From Phycisphaerales bacterium (GTDB lineage Bacteria > Planctomycetota > Phycisphaerae > SM23-33): DNA of 36,800 nucleotides. The notes beneath the pieces were generated by a model. That model made no database searches. It was not told the origin of the DNA and was given only the letters and a program-made list of their open reading frames with translations. The translations under genes were made by a program, and so were the position numbers. Of this stretch, positions 7,137-16,378 are shown one piece after another. The stretch's first letter is position 1. Each line of letters begins with the position of its first letter. The stretch lies in assembly GCA_018644725.1 (NCBI GenBank), contig JABGPZ010000028.1, positions 1 through 36,800 of the forward strand, written 5' to 3'.

Positions 7137-8438
7137 ATGGATATGAATAAGGTATCGAAATCGAATTTAACATGGTTCGAAAGCGAGGTCCCGACCCTGA
7201 TCGAACAGGGATGCGTCGAGCCGTCGACGGCGGAAGGGATGTTGTCGCATTTCCGCGCACGCTTGGACGATGGCGCTGCCGCGCGGACGGTGTTTGTGAC
7301 GATCATTTCTGCGCTCGGCGGGGTCTTTCTCATGGCGGGGATCATCCTGCTGCTCGGGCACAATTGGGACATGCTACCCAAGGCCGTTCGACTGGGCTGT
7401 AGCACCGCGCCGCTGGTGATTGCGCAGCTGCTTGGCGCGTATGTGCTGTGGAAGGCCAAGGGGGTCGCCTGGCGGGAACCGGTCGCGACGGCGATGCCGA
7501 TTGCGCTCTTGGCGGCGATTGCGCTGGTCGCACAGGTCTATCAGATTACGGGCGACGGGCGGACGACGTTTCTTGTTACAGCCACGCTGACGCTGCCGGT
7601 GATCTACCTCTTTCGCAGTGTCGGTGCGTTCGTGGTCTACATGACGCTGATGACGGTGTTCGGGTTTGCGTGCCTGGATTTACGGGATCCGTCGGCGTCT
7701 CAAGTAGCACCCTATTGGTTGTTGTGGCTGGGCGCGCTGCCGTTCGTCTTTCTGCGACTTCGTCGCGGCGGCGTGGCGACCTATGGCGGATATTGGATAC
7801 GCGTCGCGGTGGGCATTGCGCTGATGTTCGGGCTGGGGCTTGGCTTTGGGTTCGAACATCTCGATAGCGACAGCATTATACTTCTCTTCGCGCTTCTGTT
7901 TTGTGCGCTCTATTCGCTCGGGCGGTTTGCCGGCGAAGGCGAATGCCATCCGCGCTTGCGTGTGTGGTTGATGATGGGCCAAATTGTGCCGGTGATTTGC
8001 CTTGCGATCAGTGTTGTTGAAATGCACCCGCCCAGCTGGGAGGTGGGTGAGCTCATTGTGATGACCTTGTTCTGCAGCATGTGTGGCGCGGTTTGGCTGG
8101 CGGGACTTTTGCATGCCAGGCGCTTGGGCGATATCGAGTGGGGCATCAATAGCAGCGTCTTTTTGTTGGTGCTGATTGCCATGGTCGTTCCGCATTTTGC
8201 CCTCTTTGGGCTACTGGCTCTCGGCGGATTCCATCTCGCGCGCGGCGTGGGAACAATGTCGTTTGCCCAAATGAATTGGGGCGTGGTGCTGGTCGCAACG
8301 GGGCTGGTCATTGAGGTGTTCAACTACGACGTCGATTTTGTCGTGCGCGGGTTGATTCTGATTTTGATCGGCCTGGGATTTTTTGCGATGAATGGCTTGA
8401 TGCTCAAACGTGTCCGTTCTGAGAAAGGAGCGTTGTAA
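7137..8438 (+). CDS. DUF2157 integral membrane protein
   Basis: A 433-residue protein with a soluble N-terminal segment of about 55 residues, then roughly ten to twelve hydrophobic segments to the end. The order (a short helical head, then a GGVFLMAGIILLLGHNWD-type first membrane segment) matches DUF2157 proteins, whose function is unknown. The next gene encodes a GDYXXLXY protein, a frequent partner of DUF2157, and starts 1 bp after this stop, so the two form an operon. ATG 7137 and ATG 7143 are both possible starts. Confidence 0.82.
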   Translation: MDMNKVSKSNLTWFESEVPTLIEQGCVEPSTAEGMLSHFRARLDDGAAARTVFVTIISALGGVFLMAGIILLLGHNWDMLPKAVRLGCSTAPLVIAQLLGAYVLWKAKGVAWREPVATAMPIALLAAIALVAQVYQITGDGRTTFLVTATLTLPVIYLFRSVGAFVVYMTLMTVFGFACLDLRDPSASQVAPYWLLWLGALPFVFLRLRRGGVATYGGYWIRVAVGIALMFGLGLGFGFEHLDSDSIILLFALLFCALYSLGRFAGEGECHPRLRVWLMMGQIVPVICLAISVVEMHPPSWEVGELIVMTLFCSMCGAVWLAGLLHARRLGDIEWGINSSVFLLVLIAMVVPHFALFGLLALGGFHLARGVGTMSFAQMNWGVVLVATGLVIEVFNYDVDFVVRGLILILIGLGFFAMNGLMLKRVRSEKGAL

Positions 8439-8439
8439 T

Positions 8440-9000
8440 ATGAAACGCAATCGAAGAATTTCACTTCTCCTGTTTGTGGTGGTGTCGGCGGTGATGCTCA
8501 CTGTGCCGGGGATGATGATCTACAACAGTGTCCGAGCAGAAATGGTCGGAGAAGAATTTAAGTTTCGCATCGCGCCGCGCGATCCGGTTGACTTTTTACG
8601 CGGGCGATATCTGCGGCTGAACGTCCAGCCCGAGCAGGCCAAAGCGGGGCCTGGATTTGCAGATGGCCGTGGTTCGGGTCTCGGCTTTGCGACGCTGGAA
8701 ACCGATGACGAAGGCTATGCCGCAGTGACGCTGGTCACTCTCGCGCCGCCAAAGGAGAAGCCTTACGTTCGTGTCGAAACCAGATCTTGGTATCGAACGG
8801 ATGACAGTGAGATCTCGATCAATTTTCCATTTTCGCGCTACTACATGAACGAGAATAAGGCCCGTGTGGCCGAGACGTGGTTGGTCAAACATGGCGCGGA
8901 CAAAACCATCCATGTGACGGTTCGCGTACACAATGGCTATGCAGCCGTCGTGGGACTCTATGTCGACGGCAAGCCGATTGAAGAGGTCATCGTGGAATAG
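8440..9000 (+). CDS. GDYXXLXY-family membrane-anchored protein
   Basis: A 186-residue protein with one N-terminal membrane segment (about residues 5-30) and an extracytoplasmic domain. FLRGRYLRLN near residues 55-64 is a variant of the family signature (usually GDYXXLXY), with the Asp of the motif replaced. ATG 8440 is chosen because GGAG is 6-10 nt upstream, inside the end of the DUF2157 gene. Function is unknown; the family usually travels with DUF2157, as here. Confidence 0.8.
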   Translation: MKRNRRISLLLFVVVSAVMLTVPGMMIYNSVRAEMVGEEFKFRIAPRDPVDFLRGRYLRLNVQPEQAKAGPGFADGRGSGLGFATLETDDEGYAAVTLVTLAPPKEKPYVRVETRSWYRTDDSEISINFPFSRYYMNENKARVAETWLVKHGADKTIHVTVRVHNGYAAVVGLYVDGKPIEEVIVE

Positions 9001-9079
9001 AGAGAGCCCGCCGCACGGTTTCGTTGCGAGTGTGCTCGTTTTCTCTATCTGTTCCCTGCTTTCTGCAAACTGACGCTGT

Positions 9080-9106
9080 AAAAAAGGGCACCCACAAGGG
9101 GTGCCC
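9080..9106 (-). terminator. Terminator of the aconitase gene, made from a widespread palindromic repeat
   Basis: GGGCACCC (9086-9093) and GGGTGCCC (9099-9106) form a perfect 8-bp stem. On the minus strand it is followed by six T (9085-9080), giving a good intrinsic terminator for the aconitase gene that ends at 9183. The plus-strand reading gives KKGTHKGCPYN, a peptide string often seen in spurious ORFs of many genomes because this palindrome is dispersed widely. Confidence 0.8.
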
Positions 9107-9182
9107 CTACAATCGAGAGTCTTTTTTACATGTTCACGCCTGTCCTCTCGCCTGCGAGAGGTCAGGATACGTGGGTTCCCAT

Positions 9183-11267
9183 TTACGCGTTTTGCTTGGT
9201 GTAGTTCAGCAGACCGCCGGCGGTCAAGATTTCGCGTTGGCGCGGGGCAAGGTTCACGATGCACTCGAAGGACGTGCCCTTGGTTTTGTTCTGGACGGTC
9301 ACCGTTTCGCCGGAGGCAATGGCGGCCGCGAGACCTGCGATTTCGAGCTGGTCGGTTTGCTCAATCGCGTCATAGTCGGCGGCGCTGGCGAACGTCAGCG
9401 GCAGGATCGCAAAGTTCACAAGGTTGGCTTGGTGGATGCGCTCGATGGCCTTGGCGATCACCACGCGCACGCCGAGGTACATCGGACAGAGCGCGGCGTG
9501 TTCGCGGCTGGAGCCTTGGCCGTAGCTGTCGCCCGCGACGATGATCGACGCTTTGCCGTCGGCCTTGAGCGCGAGGCAGCGTTCCGCGAAGGTCGGCTGG
9601 CCCTCGGCATCGAAGCAGTTGAACACAGACTTGGCATATTCCGGCACGTTTGAGCGATACTTCAGCAGCGCGCCGGCGGGCATGATGTGGTCGGTGGTGA
9701 TCTTGTCGCCACAGTGCAGCGCGACTTCGCCGGTAAGCGTGTCGGGCAGGACGTCGCCCGCGGGGGGCTTGACGATGGTGCTGCCACGGATGATTTCGAC
9801 TTGTGCGGCGGCGGTTTCGTCCAGCGGCGCGTCGAGCATGTTGTCGTCGATGTCGAACGCGGCGGGGAGGGGGATGTTCGGGCAGTCAATCCCGAGGGTG
9901 CGCGGGTCGGTGACTTCGCCGGTGAGCGCGGCCGCGACGGCCATCTCTGGCGAGACCAGGTAGACCATGTCGCCCGTCGTGCCGGTGCGCGAGGCAAAGT
10001 TGCGGTTGACGGTACGCAGCGAGACGGTGTTCTCGGCGGGGCTGAAGCCCTGACCGATGCACGGCCCGCACGCACTTTCGAGGATGCGCGCGCCTGCGCC
10101 CACGAGCGCGGCGAGTGCGCCGTTGTTGCTGAGCATCGTGAGGACTTGCTTGCTGCCGGGCGCGATACCCAACTCGACGGTCGGGTGGACGGTGCGGCCA
10201 CGGAGGGTTTCCGCGACGATCATCAAATCCTGGAAGCTCGAATTCGTGCACGAGCCAATGAGGACCTGCGACACTTTTTTGCCCGCGATTTCGGACAGTT
10301 CGCGAACGTTGTCGGGGCTGGGGCTGCCGGCCGCCAGCGGGGCCAGCGCGTCGAGGTCGATCACGACGTGGCCGAATGTGACGGCGACGATGCCATCGGC
10401 GTTGGCTTCGCCGATGGTGACATCGGTGCAGCATTCCTGGATGTTGGCGATGGTGGTCGCGTCGGTTTCGACGTGGAGCTTCTTCGTGATCGGGCCATAA
10501 CTCGCGCCAGCATCTGCGGTAAGCGAGCGGAAGCTGTCTTCGCGCCCTTGGGCGGCGAGGAATGCGCGGGTCTGCTCGTCGGCCGGGAAGACGCTGGTCG
10601 TCACGCCGAGTTCCGCGCCCATGTTTGTCACGGTCGCGCGGGCAGGTGCGGGTAGCGAGGCCAGGCCGTCGCCGAAATATTCAACCATGCAGCCGACGTT
10701 GCCGCGCGTGGTGAGGACCGAGAGAAGTTTGAGGATGATGTCTTTGGGAGCGACCCACGGCTGGAGAGCGCCCTTCAATTCCACGCCGATGACCTGCGGG
10801 CAGGTGAGGTAGAACGCGCCGCCGCCCATGGCGACCGCAACGTCCAGGCCGCCCGCGCCCATGGCGATCATGCCCATGCCGCCGCCGGTGGGGGTGTGGC
10901 TGTCCGAGCCGAGCAGCGTCTTGCCGGGTGCGCCGAAGCGTTCGAGGTGGACCTGGTGGCAAATGCCGTTACCGGGTCGGCTGAAGGAGACGCCTTTGGC
11001 GGCTGCGACCGACTGGAGATAGAGGTGGTCGTTGTGGTTTTCCGGCCCGAATTGCGCCATGTTGTGATCGACGTAACTCACGGACGCTTCAGTCTTAACG
11101 CGCGGGATGTCCATCGCTTCCAGAAGGAGATAGCTCGTGGTCCCCGTTGCGTCCTGGGTGAGGGTTTGGTCGATGCGAATTCCGATTTCGTTGCCAACGG
11201 CATAGTCGCCATCGACGAGGTGTTCGCGGAGGATTTTTTCCACAAGGGTTTTCGGCGCGTCAGTCAT
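9183..11267 (-). CDS. Aconitate hydratase
   Basis: A 694-residue aconitase-family enzyme for citrate/isocitrate interconversion in the TCA cycle. It has VDHNMAQFG and NHNDH near the N-terminus, the first cluster cysteine in IGSCTNSS and the other two in ACGPCIGQG, which together bind the [4Fe-4S] cluster. The C-terminal swivel domain contains GDSYGQGSSREHAAL, with the substrate-binding Ser-Arg. The layout fits the bacterial ~640-760-residue aconitases rather than the split LeuC/LeuD type. The frame stays open upstream to 11693 but runs into the divergent gene and has no family similarity; ATG 11267 with GGAG 12-15 nt upstream gives the expected N-terminus. Confidence 0.94.
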   Translation of the reverse strand: MTDAPKTLVEKILREHLVDGDYAVGNEIGIRIDQTLTQDATGTTSYLLLEAMDIPRVKTEASVSYVDHNMAQFGPENHNDHLYLQSVAAAKGVSFSRPGNGICHQVHLERFGAPGKTLLGSDSHTPTGGGMGMIAMGAGGLDVAVAMGGGAFYLTCPQVIGVELKGALQPWVAPKDIILKLLSVLTTRGNVGCMVEYFGDGLASLPAPARATVTNMGAELGVTTSVFPADEQTRAFLAAQGREDSFRSLTADAGASYGPITKKLHVETDATTIANIQECCTDVTIGEANADGIVAVTFGHVVIDLDALAPLAAGSPSPDNVRELSEIAGKKVSQVLIGSCTNSSFQDLMIVAETLRGRTVHPTVELGIAPGSKQVLTMLSNNGALAALVGAGARILESACGPCIGQGFSPAENTVSLRTVNRNFASRTGTTGDMVYLVSPEMAVAAALTGEVTDPRTLGIDCPNIPLPAAFDIDDNMLDAPLDETAAAQVEIIRGSTIVKPPAGDVLPDTLTGEVALHCGDKITTDHIMPAGALLKYRSNVPEYAKSVFNCFDAEGQPTFAERCLALKADGKASIIVAGDSYGQGSSREHAALCPMYLGVRVVIAKAIERIHQANLVNFAILPLTFASAADYDAIEQTDQLEIAGLAAAIASGETVTVQNKTKGTSFECIVNLAPRQREILTAGGLLNYTKQNA

Positions 11268-11497
11268 GTTTATGAAGTCTCCAAAGAAGTGGGTGTCGAA
11301 TCGATAAAGCGTCCTTTTTCGGCGGGCCACTATAGCAGAAAAGGCCCAAAAACACAAGCCCAGAGATGCTTCGCCGCAAGTGGGAAAGGGTAATTTGGAA
11401 TGGCAATTTGGTCTGTCTGGGGATATACTCTTCGGCCAAGCTTTTTTATGAGCACACGAGGCAGACTGATCCAGGCAGTGAAAGGATAAGGATGATA

Positions 11498-12754
11498 ATG
11501 CGAATGAATCGACTGGCCCTGATGGGCGCTGGACTGATGATTGTGGTGGGCTGTATTGCCGTGGCAACTCCCAAGCCCGCGGCCGTGAAACTTCAGCCGG
11601 GCGAGCTTGCGCCAATTGCGGAAAAAACATGGCACGTCCTGCGTAGCGGTCTGGATCGTAGCTACAAGAAGTTCTCCGCTGGCGGCATGGCACGGGTGGT
11701 GTTCCTCGGCGGTTCGATCACGCAGAATCCCGGCTGGCAGAACAAGGTCGCGGCCTATCTCAAGGCGCGCTTCCCGAAGACGAAATTCGACATCATCAAC
11801 GCGGGCATCGGCTCGACGGGGTCCACGCCGGGTGCGTTCCGCTTTGAGAATGACGCGCTGAAGAATGGCAAGATCGATCTGCTCTTCGAAGAGGCCGCCG
11901 TCAACGATAATCACAATGGCCGCACACAAACCGAGCGCGTCCGCGGCATGGAGGGCATCGTCCGCCACGCCTACACCGCAAACCCCGAGTGCGACGTCGT
12001 CGTGATGCACTTTGCCGAGCCGGGCAAGACCGCCAGCTATGCCAAGGGCAAAACGCCCGACGTGATCGTCGCGCACGACAAGGTCACCGCGCACTACAAC
12101 GTGCCGACGCTGAATCTCGCGCGGGAAGTGTTCGATCGCCTTGAGGCCAAGCAGTTTGACTGGGCGAAGGACTTTCGCAATTTGCACCCTTCACCGTTCG
12201 GGCAGACGCTGTATTATCACGCGATCCGGCGGATGTTGGAGGACGCGTGGGGCACGCCTGAAGCGCCCAAGCCCGTCCCCGCAAACATTGCTTCCCGGCC
12301 GTTGCCGAAGACGATGCTCGATCCCCAGAGCTATACCAAGGGCAAATTCGTGCCACTTTCGGCCTCGACGAAACTCAACGGCTTCACCATCGTGCCGAAG
12401 TGGAAAGCGCCCCGCGGCGGAAAGCATCGCAGTGGCTTCGTCGACGTGCCATTTCTCTCGGCGACCAAGCCCGGCAGCAGCTTTTCGCTGGAATTCACAG
12501 GCCGAGCGATTGGGTTCTTCATGGTTTGCGGCCCGGACGCGGGAATTATCGAATATCGCATCGACGGCGGCGAGTGGAAAAGTCGCAACAGTTTCACCCG
12601 CTGGAGCAGGGGGCTGAACATTCCCTGGGCACTGATTCTCGATGCGGATCTCAAGGCGGGCAAACATGTTCTGGACGTCCGTCTCAGTGCAAAAAAAGGC
12701 AAACAATCCAAAGGGACGGCCTTGCATATCCGCAATTTTCTCGTCAATGGGTGA
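11498..12754 (+). CDS. Lipoprotein SGNH/GDSL-family hydrolase
   Basis: A ~418-residue secreted esterase-type protein. The signal peptide ends in the lipobox VVGC (Cys19), so it is probably membrane-anchored. Block I is FLGGSIT with Ser73 as the nucleophile, a GIGSTGS stretch follows, and NLHPSPFG (about residue 230) holds the block V His. A further ~150-residue beta-rich domain follows the catalytic part. SGNH enzymes of this kind often deacetylate polysaccharides, which would suit the glycan-related genes nearby; the substrate is not known. ATGs at 11492, 11498 and 11504 are all in frame; 11498 has the best spacing to AAGGAT/AAGG. The promoter lies between this gene and the divergent aconitase. 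Confidence 0.85.
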   Translation: MRMNRLALMGAGLMIVVGCIAVATPKPAAVKLQPGELAPIAEKTWHVLRSGLDRSYKKFSAGGMARVVFLGGSITQNPGWQNKVAAYLKARFPKTKFDIINAGIGSTGSTPGAFRFENDALKNGKIDLLFEEAAVNDNHNGRTQTERVRGMEGIVRHAYTANPECDVVVMHFAEPGKTASYAKGKTPDVIVAHDKVTAHYNVPTLNLAREVFDRLEAKQFDWAKDFRNLHPSPFGQTLYYHAIRRMLEDAWGTPEAPKPVPANIASRPLPKTMLDPQSYTKGKFVPLSASTKLNGFTIVPKWKAPRGGKHRSGFVDVPFLSATKPGSSFSLEFTGRAIGFFMVCGPDAGIIEYRIDGGEWKSRNSFTRWSRGLNIPWALILDADLKAGKHVLDVRLSAKKGKQSKGTALHIRNFLVNG

Positions 12755-12861
12755 TCCGCGTGGCGAAAAACGAAAAATAGTGGCAGAATTGGTTGTAGTT
12801 GGCCGATAAAAATGATACTATGGAGCTGGTTAAAGCTATACAAATTGGAGCACTTCAGCAG

Positions 12862-13449
12862 ATGATCGACGCACGGACAACCCGAGTCCTTGGCTGCCTC
12901 GTGGCCGCAATGACGTTGGGAGCCCTGTTCTTGATGGCTATCGAGCAGGCCCCCTCGCGGTTGTCGTCTGCCACGATGACCCCGTCGTTATTGCCCGAAA
13001 ACGCGGTCGAGGCATCGGTGGTCGGCGATCATTGCGTGGATTTGTCCAAGTTGTGGGAGCGTGTGGTGGTTCACACGTCGCGTGGCGGAAATGACCCGCT
13101 TCCGCTTCGATGCCACTTCATTATCCGTCGCAGTCCCGATGCCAACGGCCAATGGGTCGACCGCACGCGGCTGTGGCAGCTTCAAGAACCCGGCCAGCAC
13201 CTCTACATGCCCGGCGTTGGCTTTAATACCGCCAGCATTGGCATTTGCGTGATGGGCGACCCGAAGACCGAAACCGTCAGTCCCAAGCAGTTCGAGGCCC
13301 TGGTGGCGCTCGTTCGTCAGCTTCAGCATGAGGTGAAGATTTCCGCATCCGGCGTTTCGCTTCGCAACGAGTTGCCAGGTGGCATGGGAATGATGCGAAC
13401 GTTCCCCGCCGAAGCATTTGAGGCGCGCCTGTTGCGACAGGACCGATAA
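12862..13449 (+). CDS. Membrane-anchored PGRP/Amidase_2-like protein, apparently degenerate
   Basis: A ~195-residue protein with an N-terminal membrane segment, then a domain resembling N-acetylmuramoyl-L-alanine amidases of the PGRP fold. WERVVVHTS holds the first zinc His, CHFIIRR matches the usual YHFLI strand, and FNTASIGICVMGD matches the family's N..SIGI..IG segment. The second zinc His (usually in an xHRD motif near the end) is replaced by SLRNEL, and the final Cys/Asp ligand is not seen, so hydrolase activity is doubtful. Start ATG 12862 has GGAG 11 nt upstream; earlier in-frame starts (ATG 12820, TTG 12799) have weaker signals. A terminator follows directly. Confidence 0.62.
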   Translation: MIDARTTRVLGCLVAAMTLGALFLMAIEQAPSRLSSATMTPSLLPENAVEASVVGDHCVDLSKLWERVVVHTSRGGNDPLPLRCHFIIRRSPDANGQWVDRTRLWQLQEPGQHLYMPGVGFNTASIGICVMGDPKTETVSPKQFEALVALVRQLQHEVKISASGVSLRNELPGGMGMMRTFPAEAFEARLLRQDR

Positions 13450-13468
13450 AATAGACCACAACAAACCC

Positions 13469-13494
13469 AAGCAAGCTTCACGCTTGCTTTTTTT
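13469..13494 (+). terminator. Intrinsic terminator after the amidase-like gene
   Basis: AAGCAAGC (13469-13476) pairs perfectly with GCTTGCTT (13482-13489) across a 5-nt loop, followed by a T-run. It separates the amidase-like gene from the long GreA gene. Confidence 0.92.
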
Positions 13495-13545
13495 GTCGAA
13501 CAATAAATTCAGGCCACTTTGCTGGCCATCGAAAGGATCGCACGA

Positions 13546-15711
13546 ATGGACGTACGTCAGATCAAACAATGGATTGAACTTGGCCACATCAACCGCGTAG
13601 AAGAAGCCTGGTTGGAACTCTCGACCGCGCCCCAGCCTCCCGCCGAAGTGCGCGAGGTCCTCGGCATGCTCGTCGAGGCAGGAATCTCCGAAGAGGCTCA
13701 GACCCTCGCGGGCGTGATGCTCGACGCGCAAGCCTCTCTGGAGGGCCCCGCAAAGCTCGCACTGGCGTCAAGCATTCTGTTGGCGCTGCCGAAGAATGAA
13801 GCCTTCCGCAAGGCCGTGGTGGAGATCTACCCGAGCGTCCACGGCGACAAGCCCAACTTTGACGTGATCTGGGCGGCGGCGGGACTCGACGGCACCCAGT
13901 CGCCGCGCCGAGCGCTGCGGACGCTGGAGATTTGCCTCGCCGTGGAAGACGGCGTGTACATGGGCAATCGGTTTGAATACAGCGACGTGATTCGCGTCGA
14001 GCGCCTTGGCGCGCTGGGGGACTATGAAATCCGCAGCCGCGAAGGGACGCGCGAAATCGACCCGAAGAAACTCGCTGACGAATACGACGTTCTGGGCAAT
14101 AACGATTTTCGCAAACTCTGCCGCGACAAAGAGGCATTTGCGACGTTGATGACGAAAAAGCCGGGCGAGGTGTTGATCTCGCTGGTGATTTCGCGCGGCG
14201 GCAAGACGACCTCCGACAAGGTCAAAGAAACGCTCATCCCGAAATATCTCGAACAGGCAGCCTGGACGAAGTGGTGGACCCGCGCACGTACCTCCGCGCG
14301 GAAAAATCCCTCGATCAGCCTCGAAGGGCGCGATCCGATTTTCATCGAACTGAACACGACCGTCGTGACGCTGGAAGAAGAATTCGCCGATAAGTTTGCT
14401 GCGGCCTATCACCCCGCCGACCGCGTGCGCGTGTTGAACGCGTATCTCCGCGAGTGCAAGGCCCGCAAGCAAGAGCCTTCCGCCACACAGATTGACGACG
14501 TGCTTTCGACGCTGGTGCAGATGGCCAAGCGTTGGAAAGTCTCCAACCCCACCGACTCGCTCGAGGCGGTTGCTGGTGCGGCCGCTGCGGCGAAGCTCAC
14601 CAAACGCGAGTTGCCCGAGGGACTGCTGACGATGGACGAAATTCTTGCCTCGGCGGCCTATCCCGCAGAGGTCGTTGCCGAATTGGGCCAGCCCAACTAT
14701 TGGCCGATGGCGATTGACGCGATCCACAACCGCGCCGATGCAGCCGATATCTTCGAGAAGCTTCTCCTCGTCGCTCCCGCATCCCAACTCGAACGCGTTG
14801 TGAGCGAACTGGTCGCCCTCGATCGCGGCGAATTGGTCGATCAAACTCTCGAACAGGCACTCTCCACGCCGCACCAACTGGTGAACGTGTTGCTGTGGGC
14901 CTATTGCCGCAAAGAAGAACGCACCGGCGGTCCGGACCACCTGACGATGTTGCTGCGCTTGCTGCAAGTCGCCAACGAGGTCGATCAGCTCGAAGAGCGT
15001 CCCGCCGCGGAACGCAAGGCCGTCAAGGCCGACATCCGCAAGGCCATCGCGGCCGAGGGAATGCGCCGCTACACCGAAGTTCTCACCACCGTCGATTCGC
15101 ACATGGCGGCTGTGATCAAGACATCCGTGGATCGGTCGAGTGCCCTGGGCCTGACGCTCAAGGACAAGATGATCGAACTCATCCGCGAACACCACTACAC
15201 GCTGTTCGTGAAGAAGAAAGTCAGCCCGTGGCTCGAAGAGGGCGTGATTTGGGCGACCGAAGGCTCGCTCCAGGCCCAGCACGAAGAAGTCCAGCGCATC
15301 AAGGACGTGGACATGCCGATCAACGCCAAGCAGATCGGCGAAGCGGCCGAAGCGGGCGACCTGCGCGAAAACGCCGACTGGCAAGCCGCCATCGAAGAGC
15401 GAGACATGCTCGTCGCGCGCGTACGCAAAATCAATGCTGAGATCAACATGGCACGCGTGATCACCGCCGGTGACGTGCCGGAAGATCACGTCGGCATCGG
15501 CAGCCGCGTTACGCTGGTTTGCCCCGATGGCACAGAACGCAAAGTCGGCTTCCTCGGCGAGTGGGATTCCAAGCCGGACGAAAATGTCTACAGCTACACC
15601 ACGGGCCTCGGCAAAGCTCTTATGGGCAAAGTCGTCGGCGCTACGGTCGCCCTCGAGCTCGATGGCCTGTCTGGCGAATTCACCGTCAAGGCCCTCGGGT
15701 CGACCCTGTAA
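13546..15711 (+). CDS. greA: Long GreA/GreB-type transcription elongation factor
   Basis: A 721-residue protein. The last ~160 residues are a complete Gre factor: the coiled-coil with the tip EAGDLRENADWQAA, whose acidic Asp/Glu stimulate transcript cleavage by RNA polymerase, and then the C-terminal FKBP-like domain (about residues 640-720). The first ~550 residues are helical, Ala/Glu-rich and probably a repeat-type scaffold, with no enzyme motif seen. Canonical GreA is ~158 residues; Chlamydiae encode a GreA of about 715 residues with the Gre part at the end, and this is the best phylogenetic marker in the window. ATG 13546 follows AAAGGAT; an upstream TTG at 13519 is rejected. Confidence 0.88.
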   Translation: MDVRQIKQWIELGHINRVEEAWLELSTAPQPPAEVREVLGMLVEAGISEEAQTLAGVMLDAQASLEGPAKLALASSILLALPKNEAFRKAVVEIYPSVHGDKPNFDVIWAAAGLDGTQSPRRALRTLEICLAVEDGVYMGNRFEYSDVIRVERLGALGDYEIRSREGTREIDPKKLADEYDVLGNNDFRKLCRDKEAFATLMTKKPGEVLISLVISRGGKTTSDKVKETLIPKYLEQAAWTKWWTRARTSARKNPSISLEGRDPIFIELNTTVVTLEEEFADKFAAAYHPADRVRVLNAYLRECKARKQEPSATQIDDVLSTLVQMAKRWKVSNPTDSLEAVAGAAAAAKLTKRELPEGLLTMDEILASAAYPAEVVAELGQPNYWPMAIDAIHNRADAADIFEKLLLVAPASQLERVVSELVALDRGELVDQTLEQALSTPHQLVNVLLWAYCRKEERTGGPDHLTMLLRLLQVANEVDQLEERPAAERKAVKADIRKAIAAEGMRRYTEVLTTVDSHMAAVIKTSVDRSSALGLTLKDKMIELIREHHYTLFVKKKVSPWLEEGVIWATEGSLQAQHEEVQRIKDVDMPINAKQIGEAAEAGDLRENADWQAAIEERDMLVARVRKINAEINMARVITAGDVPEDHVGIGSRVTLVCPDGTERKVGFLGEWDSKPDENVYSYTTGLGKALMGKVVGATVALELDGLSGEFTVKALGSTL

Positions 15712-15745
15712 CCGCGCGGACCCCGCGCGAGCGGAAGGAACAATC

Positions 15746-16375
15746 ATGATGCTTCGCGTTACGATGATCGTGGGTCTGGCCTTGCTTCTGGGCGGATGTG
15801 CCGAGCAGCAGGCCATGGACTATGCCAAAGAGTTGGTCGAGACCAAAGCCGACTTGGCGTTGCCTGACGCCAACGGTCTTACGCCGATCCAAGGTGCCAT
15901 TGCCGGGGGCTATCCCGAGGCCATGGTCTATCTGTTGGACAATGGCGTGGATGTCAATCAACGCGGCCTCAATGACCTGACACCGCTTCACGCGGCGGCG
16001 GCATTTGAACGTCCCGAAATCGCCAAGACCCTCCTCAAGCGCGGCGCGGCCGTGTCGCTGCTGAGCAAGTCCCAGGGCTATACTCCGCTGCATCTCGCGG
16101 CGCGAAGTGGCAACCCGAAGATGATCGAATTGCTCCTCCAGGCGGGCGCGGACATCAACGCCAGTTCTCTCTATGAGCAGACACCGCTGACTCTGGGAGC
16201 CTCTCAGGGGCATATGGATGTGGTGCGATTGTTGCTTACCCACAAGGCGAATGTCAATCCGCCCGTCACCCAGCCATATGATTCGCCACTGGATGCGGCG
16301 CTGCGCGGGGAGCATTCTTCGATTGCCAAACTCCTTCGTGAACACGGCGGGAAACTCGTTTCGTTTGAGGAGTAG
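15746..16375 (+). CDS. Ankyrin-repeat lipoprotein
   Basis: A 209-residue protein with a lipoprotein signal (lipobox LGGC, Cys about residue 18) and about five ankyrin repeats, recognisable by TPIQGAI, TPLHAAA, TPLHLAA, TPLTLGA and SPLDAAL at ~33-residue spacing. It probably sits in the periplasm, anchored to a membrane, as a protein-binding module. ATG 15746 is preceded by GGAAGGAA; the longer frame to 15470 overlaps greA and lacks support. It is 34 bp after greA and 3 bp before the E1-like gene, so the three may be co-transcribed. Confidence 0.88.
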   Translation: MMLRVTMIVGLALLLGGCAEQQAMDYAKELVETKADLALPDANGLTPIQGAIAGGYPEAMVYLLDNGVDVNQRGLNDLTPLHAAAAFERPEIAKTLLKRGAAVSLLSKSQGYTPLHLAARSGNPKMIELLLQAGADINASSLYEQTPLTLGASQGHMDVVRLLLTHKANVNPPVTQPYDSPLDAALRGEHSSIAKLLREHGGKLVSFEE

Positions 16376-16378
16376 CCC

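Noticed and set aside
5815-7260. 481-codon minus-strand open frame over the M16 gene
   Set aside because: Antisense shadow of a gene with clear M16 motifs; it has no own start signals.
9024-9653. Plus-strand ORF starting in the palindromic repeat before aconitase
   Set aside because: Its opening KKGTHKGCPYN comes from a dispersed palindrome and the rest is antisense to aconitase.
11268-11693. N-terminal extension of aconitase
   Set aside because: It overlaps the promoter and start of the divergent SGNH gene, is Arg/Ser/Pro-rich without family similarity, and MTDAPK at 11267 gives a normal aconitase start.
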